Shown here in pieces: positions 20,604 to 22,290 of a stretch of DNA of 22,290 nt (positions are counted from its first letter, which is position 1; each line of letters begins with the position of its first letter). The notes below the pieces were generated by a model. That model was not told the origin of the DNA, made no database searches, and worked only from the letters and a program-made list of their open reading frames with translations. The position numbers and the translations under genes were made by a program. Source of the stretch: DATCDR01 sp036510575 (lineage in GTDB: Bacteria; Actinomycetota; Acidimicrobiia; Acidimicrobiales; Bog-793); assembly GCA_036510575.1 (NCBI GenBank), contig DATCDR010000094.1:1-22290 (forward strand), written 5' to 3'.

Positions 20604-22290
20604 CTAGCGATGAACGAGAACGGCATCACGCCAGCCTCGAAGCGAGCTCAGCGTCGCGAGGGCCTCTGCGTCTTTGCACATCTGGCGGGTGATGACCCGC
20701 TCGGTCAGTCGACCCTCCTCGAGGAGTCGACCCCGCTCGACTCCTGGCAAGAGACCGCGCGAAAGCGCCGGCGTTAACCACTCCTCGCCGATCCGAACGG
20801 CAAGATTCGCGCGACTCGTCTCGGTGACCTGGTCTGCCTCGTTGACCAAGATGACGTCGTCAGCCTCCATGTAGCGTCGCCGCGCGCTGTCATAGCGCTC
20901 CCGCGCCGTCGTCTTGTGAAAGAGCCGCACCTCTCGCGAGTCGACCGCGACCGTGTCGATGGCGAGGCGTACCGGCTCTTCGACATCCTCGCCAAGAACC
21001 TCGGCCTCGTAGGTGAGCTCGCCAGATCGAGCGAGCGACAGCCGCACTCTGGCGAGTGGCGGATTCGATTGCCGAGCACTCGCCAACAGCTGCTCGGCCA
21101 AAGCGAGATCGAACGGGATCCCGAGGAAACCGGCCGATTCACCGAGGCGTCGAAGATGGCGTGGGCCGTTCACATAGCCGAGTGACGCCTCGTAGCGGAG
21201 CGTCTCAAAGAGCCCGAACTCCGGTGGTGCGAACGTCAACACCTCGGTCTTGGCGGCGACCTCGTCCCACTCGGCGCCCGCATCGGAGTCGAACGTGATC
21301 CCGCCGCCCGCCCCATAGGTCGCGACGCCGCTCGACAGATCAACGGTGGCCGTTCGAATCGCCACGGCGAACTTCGCGACAGGACCATGCTCTGAAGGAA
21401 AGACCGTGCCGATGGCGCCGCAGTACAGCCCCCTCGGCGACTGTTCGAGTTCGGCGATGATCCGCATCGTGGACGCCTTCGGCGCTCCGGTTACCGAGCC
21501 ACAGGGAAAGAGTGCCCGAAACACCTCGACGAGCCCAGCCCCTTCGGAAAGGCGTGCCGAGACACGCGAGGTGACCTGCCAGATAGTCGGGTAGCGCTCG
21601 AGCTTGAACAGGTCGGTGACGACGACCGAGCCGTAGGTCGCAACCCTGCCGAGGTCGTTTCGAACGAGGTCGACGATCATCAGATTCTCAGCCTGTTCCT
21701 TCGCCGAGCGCGTCAGCGCCTCCGCCGCCGCCTGATCCTCGGCGAGATAGCGTCCACGCCGGGCGGTCCCTTTCATCGGCACGGTGGTGACCACACCATC
21801 TGCGATTTCGAAGAAGCACTCCGGAGAGGCACTCGCTACGGCCCACCGAGGGGTAGCGATGAAGGCGTTGTAGGCCCCGCGTTGCGCGATGGCGAGTTGT
21901 TGGTAGAGCTCGAAGGCGTCGACGTCGATCTCTTAGGAGAACCGCTCGGTCAAGTTGACCTGATAGGTCCAGCCTGCACGGATCTGCTCCTTGATGCTTG
22001 CGACCGCAGCACGGTGCGAGCGGGCATCTCCGAGGGGGGTCCAGCTGCCGCCTGGCCGATGGTCCGGCGCGGTGACTACCTCCACCTCGCGAGCAGCGGA
22101 GAAGACGCCGAACCACGCGAGCGGGATCGACGACGCTTGGTTTTCGCGAACCCGAAGTGCCTGATCAAAGCCAGGAGCAGCGTCGTAACTCACGAAGCCG
22201 GCAACGAAGCGCCCCTCGGACGCGGCGCGCTCGGCTCGCTCTATAAGAGCAGGAACCTCGAGCGCGACCGAGGTGGTGAGCTCCTCTAGG
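20604..22290 (-). pseudogene. pabB: PabB-PabC fusion (aminodeoxychorismate synthase/lyase) with an in-frame stop, 5' end outside the window
   Basis: The frame enters from the right edge with the PabB N-terminal pattern (RFVAGFVSYDAAPGFD, PLAWFGVF, IKEQIRAGWTYQVNLTERFS). A TAA at 21933-21935 then interrupts it, and it resumes in the same frame with EIDVDAFELYQQLAIAQRGAY and TPRWAVASASPECFFE. The chorismate-binding core follows: PMKGTARRG, AENLMIVDLVRNDLGRV, CGSVTGAPKASTMRII, FDSDAGAEWDEVAAK. The last 200 residues are a class IV aminotransferase-like PabC domain: FGLFETLRYE, the PLP lysine in LFHKTTARERY (codon 20913-20915), VILVNEADQVTETSRANLAV, LLPGVERG. Together they would turn chorismate and glutamine-derived ammonia into p-aminobenzoate for folate. 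Apart from the TAA no lesion is seen. GAA to TAA would be a one-base change. A mutation, a sequence error or readthrough are all possible. A GTG at 21794 could restart translation, but without the N-terminal part. Confidence 0.88.

Noticed and set aside
20592..20664. GGCCCTCGC and GCGAGGGCC inverted repeat near the ends of the MetE-like and pabBC genes
   Set aside because: The right arm lies inside the PabC coding sequence and the loop is 55 nt; it is probably chance in GC-rich DNA, and no terminator form is evident.

Overview
The window looks like chromosomal DNA of a GC-rich actinobacterium (Actinomycetota). The evidence is a MurT/GatD peptidoglycan-amidation enzyme, a DUF3151 protein, a short-chain cis-prenyltransferase close to mycobacterial Rv1086, frequent GTG starts and leaderless-type promoters. 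A deep-branching group such as Acidimicrobiia is possible, but the sequence alone cannot settle this. No rRNA, tRNA, CRISPR array, intact insertion sequence or phage module was seen. Coding density is high and most genes sit in short, translationally coupled operons.

Left part (1-7776). A truncated ORF that enters from outside the window ends 19 bp from the tldE stop. Next comes a five-gene leftward operon: MarR regulator, two half-transporters forming a heterodimeric ABC exporter, TldD and TldE. The first three genes and the tldD/tldE pair are joined by 1-4 nt overlaps. The operon starts at a well-formed promoter whose -10 box lies 6 nt before the GTG start of marR, which suggests a leaderless mRNA. 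An exporter linked to TldD/TldE, a protease pair that matures or degrades peptides, suggests peptide processing and export.

Middle (7830-12450). A small rhodanese gene is divergent from a long gene that encodes MurT and GatD as one polypeptide; in the characterised organisms these are separate proteins. That gene overlaps ctaB (heme O synthase) by ATGA. A hairpin separates ctaB from a convergent marC-family membrane gene, and a 73-aa two-helix membrane protein follows.

Right-middle (12668-16207). msrA and a DUF3151 gene run left. A MarR gene and a DHA2-type (14-TM) drug exporter run right. The MarR promoter has a palindrome over its -35 and again a 6-nt -10-to-GTG spacing. Four 15-bp tandem repeats carrying SD-like sequences lie at the marR/exporter junction.

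Right end (16230-22290). A leftward set encodes an extradiol-dioxygenase-like protein, a GNAT acetyltransferase, a Mug-type DNA glycosylase and a cis-prenyltransferase. Divergent from the dioxygenase is a MetE-C-like methyltransferase, and the shared intergenic region holds a perfect 10+3+10 palindrome. The last gene is a PabB-PabC fusion for p-aminobenzoate synthesis. It is interrupted by one in-frame TAA and runs off the window edge.
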